DNA of 64,000 nucleotides from Centrapalus pauciflorus (GCA_020465985.1 JAANYP010006397.1:124001-188000), one strand, 5' to 3'; counted from the first letter of the stretch, positions 23,101 to 35,800 are shown. The notes: generated by a model not told the origin, from the letters alone. Numbers and translations: made by a program.

Positions 23101-24318
23101 TCCTCTTACCAGATTCTTTTTAACTAAAGCATTCATGGACTTGAAGTTCATGTGACACATCCTTCTATGCCAAAGAGCAGACTCATTTGATGATGCTCTG
23201 GATATTAAACAGCTTAAAGTATTTGACTTAGGTAAAGATCTGTGTCCAGGCAGTAAACATTGTCCTTTCTTGGTGTTCTAAGTAAAACAAGATTTTCAGG
23301 AACTTTGAAATCCTTTGAAAGAACAATGCACTCAGAATCTGTGAACAGAACAATGTTTTGTTTGTCACAGATTTGAGAGACACTCAATAAATTGTACTTA
23401 AGCTGTTCAACATACAGAACATCATGGAATGTCATGTTGCCTGCATTAACAGTACCTTTACCTGTAACCTTACCTCCCTTTGAGTTGCCTCCAAATGCAA
23501 CAAAACCTCCATCAAAACCTTTGAAATTTGACAAGCATTCAGAATTGCCTGTCATGTGCCTAGAGCATCCACTGTCCAGATGCCATCTTGATCTATGAGG
23601 AGACCTGTGGTTGCCCTGCACAAATAACAGCTTAGTTAGTAGTGGAGTAAACCCAAACCAAATTGGTTTTGGGTTGGCCTTGTACATTGACATAACTAAA
23701 AACTGTTTTTGACTTCTTATATTTAGTGAGATCAACTGATGGAGTCTTTGGAGAGTATTTAGTGATAATATGAGGTATCCAACTATTTTGATCATCTTTT
23801 CTTCTGACAGTCTCAGATAATTCACTAGCAGCTCCAGATTGATGCCCAGCAGCTTGAGCTGTGTTTGTAGTGCTAACAGTTTCAGTTTTTGCACTAACAG
23901 CATCAGATTTTGACTTAGCAGTCTGATCTTTTGCATTAGCAGTTTGAGCAACAGATTTGTCCTTGACACACCACATTTGTTTAAAACTTGATTTAGGCTT
24001 TGCCAAGACTTGTTTTTGATGTGTGGACTGTTTTTTATTAACTTTTGAGAATCTGTGATCAACTGTTTTCTTTGGAGCTGCTGTGGAAGGTTTCACTTTT
24101 GAGTGCTTTGCCTGATTAGGATTTGATTTTGTGTGATGCACAGTCTGTTTTGCAACAGCTGGTTTGTAAAAACAATCCTTGGCTAAGTGATTCTTCCTTC
24201 CACAGTGAAAGCATCATTTGACAGTTTGAATTGGAACACCAGACTTTTCTGTCAATTTCTGGTTCTTGTTTCTCTGGTTTCCTCTTACCTGCTGTTGTTT
24301 AGGAAACTTTTGAACACC
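20146..24318 (-). pseudogene. Copia pol of C1 (protease, integrase, RT, RNase H), with breaks
   Basis: Read from the right: a CCHC zinc knuckle (CFHCGRKNHLAKDC) directly preceded by a TGA (24214-24216) where sister copies have AGA; a linker; protease with WHLDSGCSRHMTG; integrase with an HHCC-like head (HMNF, CVACLKGKQH), DDE core (LHMDLFGPTSV, VIRSDNGTEFKN, TPQQNGVAERKNRTL); RT with DVKSAFLYG and VQIYVDDIIFGS; RNase H with SDSDYGGC and STSSTEAEYVAA, ending GMVNMD. A frameshift near 23237 separates protease from the 1004-residue integrase-RT frame. The zinc-knuckle frame ends at YSTTN before protease in another frame, as in all copies here. The linker before RT carries about 19 extra residues also found in ORF3. 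Confidence 0.9.
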
Positions 24319-24323
24319 ATGCT

Positions 24324-26225
24324 TGTAACATCCCAAATTTTAAGTACATGTAAGTTGCAACATTTAAGGATTTAAATATTGTATTGGTGGATTTATTATG
24401 TCAATTTAAGTCACTTATAATCAAAATATCAGTTAAAATGAGAAAATACGAAGTTGAGGGGTATAATGTGCAAATAGAGCAAAATAGAGAATAAATGAAA
24501 GGAAACCCTTTCATTTTCACCATCTCCTTCTCTCTCTAGCTCTCTCGATCTCTCACTCTCTCTCTCTCTAAGAAAAACCCATCAACTCATCATCAAATCC
24601 GAATTTGTTGGATTCAAGTGCTAAAAATCGGGATTCAAGTGATTTGGAAGAAACTATAACTACTACAAACTTCAAATCAAGGTAACAATCTCCATATATT
24701 ACGGATTTTGGAAGTTTTGGTTCGGTTTTTATAAGAACCGATTTCTAAGATTTAGGATGCAAATGTTTATGCATGTTGAATGTTACTATGGATTAGTTAA
24801 AATCGAGTGATGATAATGTAATATATCAATTTTCAGAATCAGATTCGAACTCTACGTATGATTTCAAGTTAAGTGTGTGTTTTAGTGTGTGTGTGTTCAT
24901 CGAGACACATAGAAAAATGGACACAAATGGGTTGTTTTGGTATACAAATGTTATGTTATAAGTTGATATAGTACAGTTAAGTTCATAACTTCAATTTTTA
25001 GTTACGGAAACATGTAAAATGGTCAAAAATGCAAATCTGGAAAATTTATAAGTATGAACTCGGATCCCTATGGACCGAATTCGGACCATCCGAATTCGGG
25101 TCCTGTTCAACCAATTCGGACCTGCTCAATTCGGACCAAAGTTCCAAATTCGGACCAAGCCTAATTCGGACCATCACCTACTTCGGACCACCCCATTTCG
25201 GATCCACCAATTTCGGACCTTTACCCAAATTCGGACCACCTGCATTTCGGACCATCCGAATTCGGATGTGGTCCGAAATCAGACCCATTTTCACCTAATT
25301 TTCAGAATACAATTTTTAAGCAATTACTGACATTACATCACTATTACACTTACATTACAGATCATTGTGGTGTTATCAAAACACACATTGATTCAGGATC
25401 AAGTCACAAAACCAATCACTGTGAGTAACAGATTGTCATTCGAACATTTATTGTTTTTGCATTCATGTTTATACATTCAATGGCATGTTCACGTTGTTCA
25501 TATACTTCATTTGGCACTCATGAAATGATTTGTTGTTATGATGCACACTCGTACTTGACATGTAACATACATGTAGCCAGCGTTCATTTGAAAGTGCATC
25601 TATATACATCATGCTTGCACTGCATGATCATTACTTCATAATCTGATGCGACCTGGACTGGGGCTGACAGCAGGCCACTGTCGGGGACTGATCATCCCAC
25701 TCGTATCCCATCAGGTTCGGCACATCCCCGATCAGCATATTGAACTGCCAACCCATGCTTTCACTGCATGGTTTTCACACACATTTGAGGCTTACACTGC
25801 CTGTACACACATACATGGGGCTTACACTGCCCATGGTTAAGCATTGCTTGTAAAGAAATATTTGTTGTTTGCATAATCTGTTATCTCACTAAGCATTTAG
25901 CTTACTGTTGACTCACATTGTTTACAGGCAAAGGCAAGAGTGTAGCTGGACCTTCATCTTAAGCATATCAAATCAATATCCCGGAGACTATAGAAGCTAT
26001 TGGTACTTGAATGTAATAGCTTTGGGCTGGGATTCATTACTTCTAAAACAATTATGTTGATGTAATAGTTAGACTTTTATCACTGTAGACATGTATTCTA
26101 TTGCTTTAGTGTGGATGTGCTTAATTCTAATTTAAGTATTCAATTTCAATTATCATGATTATTCATTGGGTTGTTTGTCGATCCTGGAGATTACAATTAT
26201 ATCATTAATTAACAAGGACGTCACA
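24324..26225 (+). repeat. G1 5' LTR
   Basis: Holds a CT-rich tract (24525-24570, CTCTCTCTCTCT), and an array of about eleven TTCGGACC or TTCGGATC/GGTCC units spaced about 20 bp apart (25075-25290). ORFs across that array (25029-25330) are periodic artefacts. No promoter box could be fixed. Confidence 0.93.
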
Positions 26226-26228
26226 GTT

Positions 26229-26240
26229 TGGTATCAGAGA
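26229..26240 (+). other. Primer binding site of G1
   Basis: TGGTATCAGAGA, 3 nt after the LTR end, complementary to initiator tRNA-Met in its first 11 bases. Confidence 0.85.
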
Positions 26241-26430
26241 ATTAGTTTGAGGTTTCAAGTGTCCGTGAGGACTTGGACTCAAACTTAGGTTATGATATTA
26301 GAAAGAACTTCTAAGTAATGATCTGAACTAAGATAGGATTGACATGCACACGGGGAAACTCAAAGGGTAACTGTAAATACTTAGGACTTACAAATAAATG
26401 TTCTAAATATAAGTTGTTATATTTCAGAAC

Positions 26431-29400
26431 ATGTCAGGAGACGATATGACTCCTCAGCAAATGTTCCAGATGATGCAAGCTCTCATGGAACAAAACAATG
26501 AGCTACAATCCAAACGAATGGCTGAGCAGGCTCAGTCATTTGCTGATCAGTTAAGGGCCAGAGATGAGGCCGAGGCAAAACGAAAGGCTGACAAACGAAA
26601 GAACAAGGAACAACAACAAGACGATCAAGAGGAAAGACAAGACACTGGGTCTTCCAACCGATCAAGGGGCTGTAGGTTTAAGGACTTCAAAAGTAACGGA
26701 GCAGTTACTTTTGATGGAACTGGAGACGCAGTCACTGCACTGGAATGGATCACCACCACGGAACGAACTTTCAGGATCAGCGACTGCGCTGATAAAGACA
26801 TGGTCCGCTTTGCAACCGCTATGTTTGCAAGGGACGCTGTTATGTGGTGGGATGCCATGACGCATGTGTTGACGATGGAGGTAGTGTCGCACATGTCCTG
26901 GAATGAATTCAAGGAAGTATTCTCTCAACAGTACTGTCCAGTCGATGAGAAGCGACGTCTCGAGGCAAAATTCCTGAACTTAACTCAGGGAACGAAAACG
27001 GTTACACAATATGCCGTTGAGTTCACCCGATTAAGTTTGTTTGCACCACATCAAGTTGACACGGAAGAAAAGAAGATAGCCCGGTTTGAGGCCGGACTAG
27101 ATTATGAGATACGCCGAACCATAAGTGGGGTTCGGTATACAACGTTTGCTGGATTACTCGAGGCTGCTCGGAATGTGGAGCAGATTGTCCTGTTATCCGG
27201 ATATGTCATTGGTTCAGCCGCCGCAACACCGACTCAACCGTCGCCGCCAAAAAGGCAGCGGGAGTCTGGATCCTCCCGATTCTCTCCCCAATCTCATCAA
27301 CAATCATCATCACCCAAGAAGGGAAGGGCCTTCTCGGCCAGTTCAGAAATGAGGGACTGCAGGCGATGCAGAAAGGCGCACTCTGGGGAGTGCAAGACTC
27401 AAGACATGTACTGTTTCTGCTGTGGGCAGAAAGGCCATCACTGGGAACATTGTCCTCGAAAGGACGATGCGTGCTACAACTGCCACAGACTTGGCCATTT
27501 CTCAAGGGACTGCCCGAAACCCCCACGAGATCAGAATGCTCCACAATCAACAGCAAGATCTTCTGTAGCTTCCACGGCTCGCAGGGATCAATCTCAAAGG
27601 GCTCCAACAAGGGCGTTCCATATCACAGCTGAAGAAGCAAAGGATGACCCGGAGGTGGTCACTGGTACGTTTTATGTAAATTCAATTCCTGCACGTGTAC
27701 TGTTTGATTCCGGAGCCAACCGTTCGTTTGTCTCCACTTCATTTGCTCATCAATTCAATATGCCTACTTCCAAACTGCAATTTGTACTTGACATAGAGAC
27801 TGCTAGCAACATGTTAGTTAAGGCAGACAAAGTATATAGGAATTGTACTTTACTTGTAGAGGATGTAGTGTTCAACATAGATCTAATTCCCATGGAGTTC
27901 GGGGAATTCGATATCATAGTAGGCATGGACTGGTTAGTTCACAACGAGGCCCAAATCGTTTGCAAGAAAAGAATGATTAAGATCACCACACCTGAGGGCC
28001 GAGACATATGCATTTATGGTGATAGACACAAAGGCGACTTATGCCTTATTTCAATCGCAAAAGCCCGAAAGCACGTTGCCAAGGGTTGTTCAGCTTACTT
28101 AGCCTACGCTGTCGATGCAAAGGCTGAAGTTCAATCTCTTTCTACCGTTCCTGTCGTTTCCGAATTTCCAGATGTCTTTCCAGAAGATATCTCGGGATTG
28201 CCACCTGACCGTCAAGTGGAATTCCGTATCGATCTCGTTCCCGGAACTGCTCCAATAGCAAAGGCTCCGTACCGATTAGCCCCTGCTGAAATGCAGGAAA
28301 TGATGAAGCAATTACAGGAGCTGCTCGATAAGGGTTTCATACGCCCAAGTTCTTCTCCATGGGGCGCTCCTGTGTTGTTCGTTAAGAAGAAAGATGGCAC
28401 ATTGCGAATGTGCATCGACTATCGAGAACTCAATAAAGTCACAATCAAGAACAAATACCCGTTGCCCCGGATTGATGATCTCTTCGACCAGTTACAAGGC
28501 GCAAGTTACTTCTCGAAGATTGATCTTCGTTCGGGTTACCACCAACTCAAAGTACACCCGGATGATATTCCAAAGACGGCTTTCAGAACTCGTTACGGAC
28601 ACTACGAGTTTCTGGTAATGCCGTTCGGTCTTACTAATGCGCCGGCCGCTTTCATGGATCTCATGAATCGAGTCTGCCGGCCAATGCTCGACAAATCGGT
28701 CATCGTGTTCATTGATGACATTCTCATTTATTCAAAAACCGAAGAGGATCATGCAGCACATCTGAGAGAATTGCTAGAGTTGCTACGCAAAGAGCGACTT
28801 TATGCCAAATTCTCTAAGTGTGAATTCTGGTTGAGGCAGGTACGTCTCAACGTTTGAAACAATTTCATGATCCTTATACTTAATCATAAACCCTTTGTTA
28901 GCTTGTACTTACTCAAAATTCAATTCAGATCCAATTCTTGGGGCACGTGATATCTGGTGCTGGGATTGCTGTTGATCCTGCAAAGATCGAAGCTATCCAG
29001 AACTGGGAATCACCCCGCAACGCCTCAGAGATTCGGAGTTTTCTGGGATTGGCTGGTTACTACCGCCGATTAATCAAAGACTTCTCAAAGATCGCCGTTC
29101 CGCTAACAAAGCTTACTCGCAAGAACGCGACCTTCTTTTGGAAAGAAGAACAACAAACGGCCTTTGACAACTTGAAGAATCTGCTAAGTGAAGCACCTGT
29201 GTTAGCCCTGCCTGAAGGGAACGAAGACTTTGTTGTCTATACAGATGCATCAGGCACGGGTTTAGGTGCTGTTCTAATGCAAAGAGGAAACGTCATAGCT
29301 TATGCTTCTAGACAACTCAAACCGCATGAGAAAGATTACTCTACTCATGATCTAGAGCTAACTGCTGTGACTTTCGCTCTCAAATTATGGAGACACTACT

Positions 29401-31067
29401 TGTATGGAACCAAGTGTCAGCTCTACACCGACCACAAGAGTTTGAAGTACATATTCAGTCAGAAGGACTTGAATATGAGGCAAAGAAGGTCAATGGAGCT
29501 GATCAAGGACTACGACTGCGAAATTCTTTACCATCCAGGGAAAGCCAACGTAGTGGCTGATGCCTTAAGCAGAAAAGCGTATTGCAAGGCATATTGCTAT
29601 GCCTTGACTTCCACGATACTGACTTCAACGATCATAGACGATGTAAGAGCTGCTCAGTTGCAGGCCTTAAAGGAGGAGAATGTAAAGGATGAAAATATCA
29701 GAGTTCAGTTGCCATTAATGCAAGATGATGGAACCGGACTCAAAGGTGTGTACGGCAGAGTTTGGGTTCCTAAGTTCGGGAACATGCGAGAAGTAATACT
29801 TGCAGAAGCTCACCAATCCAAATTCTCAATTCATCCTGGCAGCACAAAAATGTACAACGACCTGAAGGCCGATTTCTGGTGGCCAGGGTTAAAAAGGGAC
29901 GTTGGTCAATATGTAGAGAAGTGCAGAACTTGTCGTTTAGTCAAAGCAGAGCACCAACAACCCTATGGTAGTATGCAACCTCTTCCTATCCCAGAATGGA
30001 AGTGGGACCATATTACTATGGATTTCGTAACCAAGCTACCTAAGACTCGTCGTCAACATGACGCCGTTTGGGTCATTGTTGATCGATTAACAAAATCTGC
30101 TCACTTCATTCCCATCCGAGAAACCTACTCACTGGACCGACTTGCCCAGATCTACGTAAACGAAATCGTTATTAGGCATGGTGTGCCTAAGTCTATTGTC
30201 TCCGACCGAGATAGTAGATTCACTTCCAACTTCTGGGCTGCTCTACAACAGGGTCTTGGTACTCGTATCGCAATGAGTACTGCATATAGACCTCAATCAG
30301 ACGGGCAAAGTGAGAGAACAATTCTGACTCTCGAAGACATGCTCCGAGCTTGTGTCATGGATTTGGGTGGTAACTGGGACGATCACCTTCCATTGGTTGA
30401 ATTCTCCTACAACAACAGTTACCATTCCACTATCAAGATGGCACCGTTCGAGTTTCTATACGGAAGAAAATGTAGGACTCCAACCTGTTGGAGGGAAACA
30501 GGAGAAACTCCAATAGCCGGTCCTGCTTTGCTACAAGAAACCAATGAAAAGATACAACTCATTCGACAGTACATGAAAACGGCACAAGATCGGCAAAAGA
30601 ATTACCACGATCGCCGTTATAAAGCGATAGAGTTTCAAAAAGATGATTGGGTCTACTTGAAGGTTTCCCCGATGAAGGGAGTTACAAGATTCGTAAAGCG
30701 AGAAAAGCTATCGCCTCGATTCATAGGACCCTTCAAAATACTAGAAAGAGTTGGGAATCAGTCCTATCACTTGGACTTGCCGGAAGAGTTATCAGAAGTT
30801 CACCCGGTCTTCCACGTAGGATACTTAAGAAAGAGTCTGGTGCCCGAGAGGGAACCATGGACTGATCACTCGGACATTAAGATTGACGAACGGCTAAGGT
30901 TTGTTGATGAACCGGAATGCATTTTGGAGACAAAAGTCAAGAAACTACGTAACAAGGAAATCAGGATGGTGCTGGTCAAGTGGAAGCATCATCGGGGAGC
31001 TAATCATACTTGGGAATCGGAAGAAGATATGAGAACTAAGTACCCAAGTTTGTTTAGCGCAGCATGA
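26431..31067 (+). CDS. G1 gag-pol polyprotein with chromodomain, one intron
   Basis: Exons 26431-28839 and 28929-31067 join in frame (phase 0) to about 1515 residues. Order: N-terminal charged coil (MSGDDMTPQQMFQMMQ), gag core about 110-205 (DAVMWWDAMTHVL, YCPVDEKRRLEAKF), two CCHC knuckles about 327-365 (CFCCGQKGHHWEHC, CYNCHRLGHFSRDC), aspartic protease (LFDSGANRSF, about 424), RT (YRELNKVTIKNKYPLPR, FIDDILIYS about 760), the intron, RNase H (VYTDASGTGLGAVL), integrase with HHCC (CRTCRLVKAEHQ) and DDE (MDFVTKLP, SIVSDRDSRFTS, QSDGQSERTI), a GPY/F-like region, and a C-terminal chromodomain (VLVKWKHHRGANHTWESEED). The chromodomain places it among chromoviruses; it usually steers integration toward marked chromatin. 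No stop or frameshift is seen apart from the intron. Confidence 0.93.
28840..28928 (+). other. Predicted 89-nt intron in G1 reverse transcriptase
   Basis: CAG|GTACGT at the left and AATTCAG|ATCC at the right bound an AT-rich stretch with an in-frame TGA. Removing it joins CEFWLRQ to IQFLGHVISG, exactly the expected RT sequence. The same position is interrupted in G2 (37979-38028). Confidence 0.8.
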
Positions 31068-31104
31068 CTTCGCGGACGAAGTATAGGCGTGGTGGAGCCC
31101 ATGC

Positions 31105-33004
31105 TGTAACATCCCAAATTTTAAGTACATGTAAGTTGCAACATTTAAGGATTTAAATATTGTATTGGTGGATTTATTATGTCAATTTAAGTCACTTATA
31201 ATCAAAATATCAGTTAAAATGAGAAAATACGAAGTTGAGGGGTATAATGTGCAAATAGAGCAAAATAGAGAATAAATGAAAGGAAACCCTTTCATTTTCA
31301 CCATCTCCTTCTCTCTCTAGCTCTCTCGATCTCTCACTCTCTCTCTCTCTAAGAAAAACCCATCAACTCATCTTCAAATCCGAATTTGTTGGATTCAAGT
31401 GCTAAAAATCGGGATTCAAGTGATTTGGAAGAAACTATAACTACTACAAACTTCAAATCAAGGTAACAATCTCCCTATATTACGGATTTTGGAAGTTTTG
31501 GTTCGGTTTTTATAAGAACCGATTTCTAAGATTTAGGATGCAAATGTTTATGCATGTTGAATGTTACTATGGATTAGTTAAAATCGAGTGATGATAATGT
31601 AATATATCAATTTTCAGAATCAGATTCGAACTCTACGTATGATTTCAAGTTAAGTGTGTGTTTTAGTGTGTGTGTGTTCATCGAGACACATAGAAAAATG
31701 GACACAAATGGGTTGTTTTGGTATACAAATGTTATGTTATAAGTTGATATAGTACAGTTAAGTTCATAACTTCAATTTTTAGTTACTGAAACATGTAAAA
31801 TGGTCAAAAATGCAAATCTGGAAAATTTATAAGTATGAACTCGGATCCCTATGGACCGAATTCGGACCATCCGAATTCGGGTCCTGTTCAACCAATTCGG
31901 ACCTGCTCAATTCGGACCAAAATTCCAAATTCGGACCAAGCCTAATTCGGACCATCACCTACTTCGGACCACCCATTTCGGATCCACCAATTTCGGACCT
32001 TTACCCAAATTCGGACCACCTGCATTTCGGACCATCCGAATTCGGATGTGGTCCGAAATCAGACCCATTTTCACCTAATTTTCAGAATACAATTTTTAAG
32101 CAATTACTGACATTACATCACTATTACACTTACATTACAGATCATTGTGGTGTTATCAAAACACACATTGATTCAGGATCAAGTCACAAAACCAATCACT
32201 GTGAGTTGCAGATTATCATTCGAACATTTATTGTTTTTGCATTCATGTTTATACATTCAATGGCATGTTCACGTTGTTCATATACTTCATTTGGCACTCA
32301 TGAAATGATTTGTTGTTATGATGCACACTCGTACTTGACATGTAACACACATGTAGCCAGCGTTCATTTGAAAGTGCATCTATATACATCATGCTTGCAC
32401 TGCATGATCATTACTTCATAATCTGATGCGACCTGGACTGGGGCTGACAGCAGGCCACTGTCGGGGACTGATCATCCCACTCGTATCCCATCAGGTTCGG
32501 CACATCCCCGATCAGCATATTGAACTGCCAACCCATGCTTGCACTGCATGGTTTTCACATACATTGAGGCTTACACTGCCTGTACACACATAAATGGGGC
32601 TTACACTTCCCATGGTTAAGCATTGCTTGTAAAGAAATATTTGTTGTTTGCATAATCTGTTATCTCACTAAGCATTTAGCTTACTGTTGACTCACATTGT
32701 TTACAGGCAAAGGCAAGAGTGTAGCTGGACCTTCATCTTAAGCATATCAAATCAATATCCCGGAGACTATAGAAGCTATTGGTACTTGAATGTAATAGCT
32801 TTGGGCTGGGATTCATTACTTCTAAAACAATTATGTTGATGTAATAGTTAGACTTTTATCACTGTAGACATGTATTCTATTGCTTTAGTGTGGATGTGCT
32901 TAATTCTAATTTAAGTATTCAATTTCAATTATCATGATTATTCATTGGGTTGTTTGTCGATCCTGGAGATTACAATTATATCTTTAATTAACAAGGACGT
33001 CACA
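31105..33004 (+). repeat. G1 3' LTR
   Basis: Near-identical to the 5' LTR, including the TTCGGACC array at 31857-32060. A purine-rich tract (GGTGGAGCCC, about 31091-31100) precedes it as the likely PPT. The LTR ends GACGTCACA. Confidence 0.93.
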
Positions 33005-33009
33005 ATGCT

Positions 33010-34945
33010 TTTGGCATGTGCAGACAGAAATAGTTTTACCTCTTTTAGTTCCTTTTGATGAAGATGCAGTGTTACAGTTAGAATGTACAGAAACTTGTGG
33101 AGTAGCATTGTATACACTCATCTTCTCTTTTCCTTTCTTACTGGGAGCTTGGACTTCTATGGGTGCACTCTTTGTGTCACAGTCTCTATTTTGATTCTTA
33201 TCTTCTTTTAATTCAGGACTGTTATCAAGAATAGGATCTACAATAGTCATAGACTCATCTAGTGGTTCATTGACAAGTCTATCAGCAACCTCACTCATTG
33301 GATGAATGTAATTGTTATTGTATGGAGGTGGAGTAGCTTTATATCCTATTCCTTCTTTGGGATTGACCTGAGATTTCACTCTATCTTTGAATTGAACTTC
33401 CATTAGGTGTTCTAGCTTTTGATTTGCTAACTTGAAGTTTCCTAGATCTATGTTAACAGATTCTAGCTTCTTATTAGCCTCAAACACCTTTTGTTCAGTC
33501 TCTTCTACCTTTTTATTTAGAGATTCTATTTTCTTATTTAGCTCCTTTTTCTCCCACTCATGATAGGTTCTATCATAACCCATTTGAATCTCATTGTCCT
33601 TATAATCATTGATCTGTTTTTCCAGATCTTCTATGGCTTGCATGTATTCATATCTCCTTTCTTCCATCTTAGCTAGAGTTTTGCACATGCTCTCATTATG
33701 ATCTCTGTACTTTTTAACCATATTTTTGCATGATTGAGAGCAGAGCTTAGAATTTACCTCAGATGGTAGTTCAGTGGAGGAGACATTTGATGTTTCTGCC
33801 ATAAGTGCTTGATTTTGAAATTCTTCCTCTGTCTGATCACTCCAGTCAAACACATTGTCTTCTTGAGAGACAAGTGCTGTTGATGATGACGCTTGGATGG
33901 GCTGTGAAGTCCTTGATGGCTGTTGACCTTGAGATCTACATTCTCTGGCAAAGTGACCAAGCTTATGGCATTTATAGCATTCCACTTTTGATTTATCAAA
34001 AGATGGTTTGCCTTCTGTCTTGGCTTGAAAGTTGGCCCTACCAGTTCTTTTCAGAAATCTTTTGGCCCTCATGGTCAGCATTGCATGTTGCCACTTTAAA
34101 TCCATCTCTTCAAGATCATCTGGATGAATTTGTTCCAAGTCTTCAACATTTAGAGCAAATAATCCATCATTGGCAACAAAGGCCTCATAGTGAGTTTCAG
34201 CAGAGTTGCCATCACCACCTGAGAAAGAATCACAGTTATTAGATTTTTCAGAAGATAGAAGAGCAGTATTGTGATTATAAGAAAAAGATTTCTTTTTAGC
34301 ATCAATCTCAGTCTCAAACACTCTTAAACTGTTATACAGATCATCCAATTCTATCTCATCAAGAGTGTCTTTTGTTCTCCATTGTGCAGCATAGACTGTC
34401 CATTCTTCTCCAAGAGATCTGAGAAACTTTCTGTTGACTTCATCTTGATCCAGATTGACCTTTGCACTTTCCAGTTCACTTATCAGTTTGTTGAACCTGT
34501 CAAAGATTTGAGTGAGGTTTTCATTCTTGCCACCAGAAAAGTTTTCATACTGCTGTTTCAAGAGGTCTTTTTGATTTCTCTTGGTACTGGCATTACCAGC
34601 AAACCTCTTCTCTAAGGCATTCCAAAGAGAGTGAGCAGTATAAAACTTTTTGAACTGATGTTGATAAGCATTAGGAATGGCTATTTGTAATAGTGTGAGT
34701 GCTTTCACTTCATTCATTCTAGCCTTCCTTTCAAGTTCAGTTTTTGGAGGAGTTTTGACTGGTTTTCCCTCATCATCAAGTTCTGGATCAACTACAGGAG
34801 GGAATTCAACAGCTTCCCATATTGCATAATCAATGAATTGAATATGCTGTTGAATCCTGAGTTTCCACATCTCAAACTCAGTGGGCTTGAGCATAGGCAC
34901 TTTGAGTCCTTGCCCAGATCCACTGCTGCTATTTTCAAATTCCAT
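33010..34945 (-). pseudogene. Copia gag of C1, interrupted by G1
   Basis: Starts MEFENSSSGSGQGLKVPMLK and shows the copia gag (UBN2-type) core: EFEMWKLRIQQHIQF, LTLLQIAIPNAYQHQF, AHSLWNALEKRFAG, ELESAKVNLDQDEVNRKFLR, then a CCHC knuckle (CYKCHKLGHFARECRS), a long coiled-coil (about residues 400-530, rich in E, K, N) and a basic tail. The reading stops at the G1 insertion after CTCQKH; the rest lies past 24318. Gag forms the particle; two zinc-knuckle regions appear in the full gag-pol (here and at 24215), a layout consistent with Sireviruses. Confidence 0.88.
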
Positions 34946-34998
34946 TGCAAAACAATTGAAAAATTAAAAGAAAGTTTTTGACTTTGAAAAACAAAGAG

Positions 34999-35059
34999 TA
35001 ACCTGGTTTGAAAAACCTGATTTGAACAACCTGGTTTGACAAACCTGTCTCTGATACCA
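34999..35059 (-). other. C1 leader repeats and primer binding site
   Basis: The PBS, TGGTATCAGAGA on the minus strand, is 35048-35059, 2 nt from the LTR. Next to it the leader has four copies of a unit like CAAACCAGGTT (34999-35047). What the leader repeats do is unknown. Confidence 0.75.
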
Positions 35060-35061
35060 CT

Positions 35062-35729
35062 TGACAGGATCTAAAATATGAATTACCAAGACTAACTGAT
35101 TTGAACTTATCAGAGTATAAATCAATAATCTTGCTTTGAATCAAAGTTTAATCAAGAAGTTTGCGGAATAACACTTAATTATTTTAACAAAAACTTTCAG
35201 AATCAATAATAAATAAACACACAGGAATTAATCAAGACTGTTTGTATTGCTGAATTCATCAATTACAATCACCTCTAATCTGTTTGATTAGACGAAGAAC
35301 ACAGACTGTTCTTAGGGTTTTACAACCTTAGAGGCTTAAGAAAACTTAATCAACAAAGCAATTACAGACTCAAAATATGCAGAAACTCCTACACAATAGA
35401 ACGACCTATTCTCTGTATTTATATTGCTTCTTGATATGTTTCCTTGACGAACTATGACTTCTCTGATATTAGATATGCTGGAATCTTCATGTAGATATCG
35501 TTTCCTGAAAATCAGCACTTTCTGTTTCTGAAACTGTTGAGCAGCTTGAATCTCTTGATAGCATGAACTGAGCAGCTTGAGTTGATTTGCTCTGGCAGCT
35601 TGAACTTTTACACTGGCAGCTCGAGTTTCTTCAACTAGCAGCATGAACTTTGTATTTACATGTAAAATCTACTAACAGTCTGAGAAGTCTAAACTAACAG
35701 CTTGAATGTACTTAAACTATTTCCCAACA
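35062..35729 (-). repeat. C1 5' LTR
   Basis: 668 bp, three differences from the 3' LTR by eye (near 35468, 35505 and 35560). TATAAATA box at 35423-35416, CTGCTAG-type motifs in U3. Confidence 0.92.
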
Positions 35730-35800
35730 CAAAAATAAATAATGTAATTAAAATTACATTATCAAGTCAAATACAAAAACGCAAGAACTTGGTTGTTACA
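35730..35800 (-). repeat. G2 3' LTR, inner 71 bp
   Basis: Matches 59685-59758 of the G2 5' LTR and ends GGTTGTTACA. It is separated from 15364-16236 by the whole C1 insertion. The next bases (minus strand GTGGTGGAGGCC) are the G2 PPT. Confidence 0.85.

Larger units (their letters stand above)
24324..33004 (+). mobile_element. Ty3/gypsy chromovirus G1 (Tekay-like), complete, nested in C1 gag
   Basis: Two LTRs of 1902 and 1900 bp (24324-26225, 31105-33004), TGTAACATCCC...GACGTCACA, flank one long gag-pol. ATGCT on both sides (24319-24323, 33005-33009) is the target duplication. PBS, PPT and all enzymatic domains are present; the only interruption of the frame is a predicted intron. I count roughly a dozen LTR differences over 1.9 kb, so it is young, and it may be capable of movement. 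It is in opposite orientation to C1. Confidence 0.95.
16237..35729 (-). mobile_element. Ty1/copia (Sirevirus-like) element C1, with G1 nested in gag
   Basis: Two 668-bp LTRs (16237-16904, 35062-35729) flank the element, and CAAAA occurs on both sides (16232-16236, 35730-35734) as the 5-bp target duplication. Order on the minus strand: LTR, PBS, gag, zinc knuckle, protease, integrase, RT, RNase H, a second polypurine tract, a long third ORF, PPT, LTR. Without G1 it would be about 10.8 kb, the size class of Sireviruses. The LTRs differ at only three positions by my reading, so insertion was recent, yet pol is damaged. Confidence 0.92.

Noticed and set aside
25029..25330. Overlapping ORFs rich in FGPSEFG and IRTIRIR
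   Set aside because: They are translations of the TTCGGACC array in the G1 LTR (same at 31810-32421), not genes.
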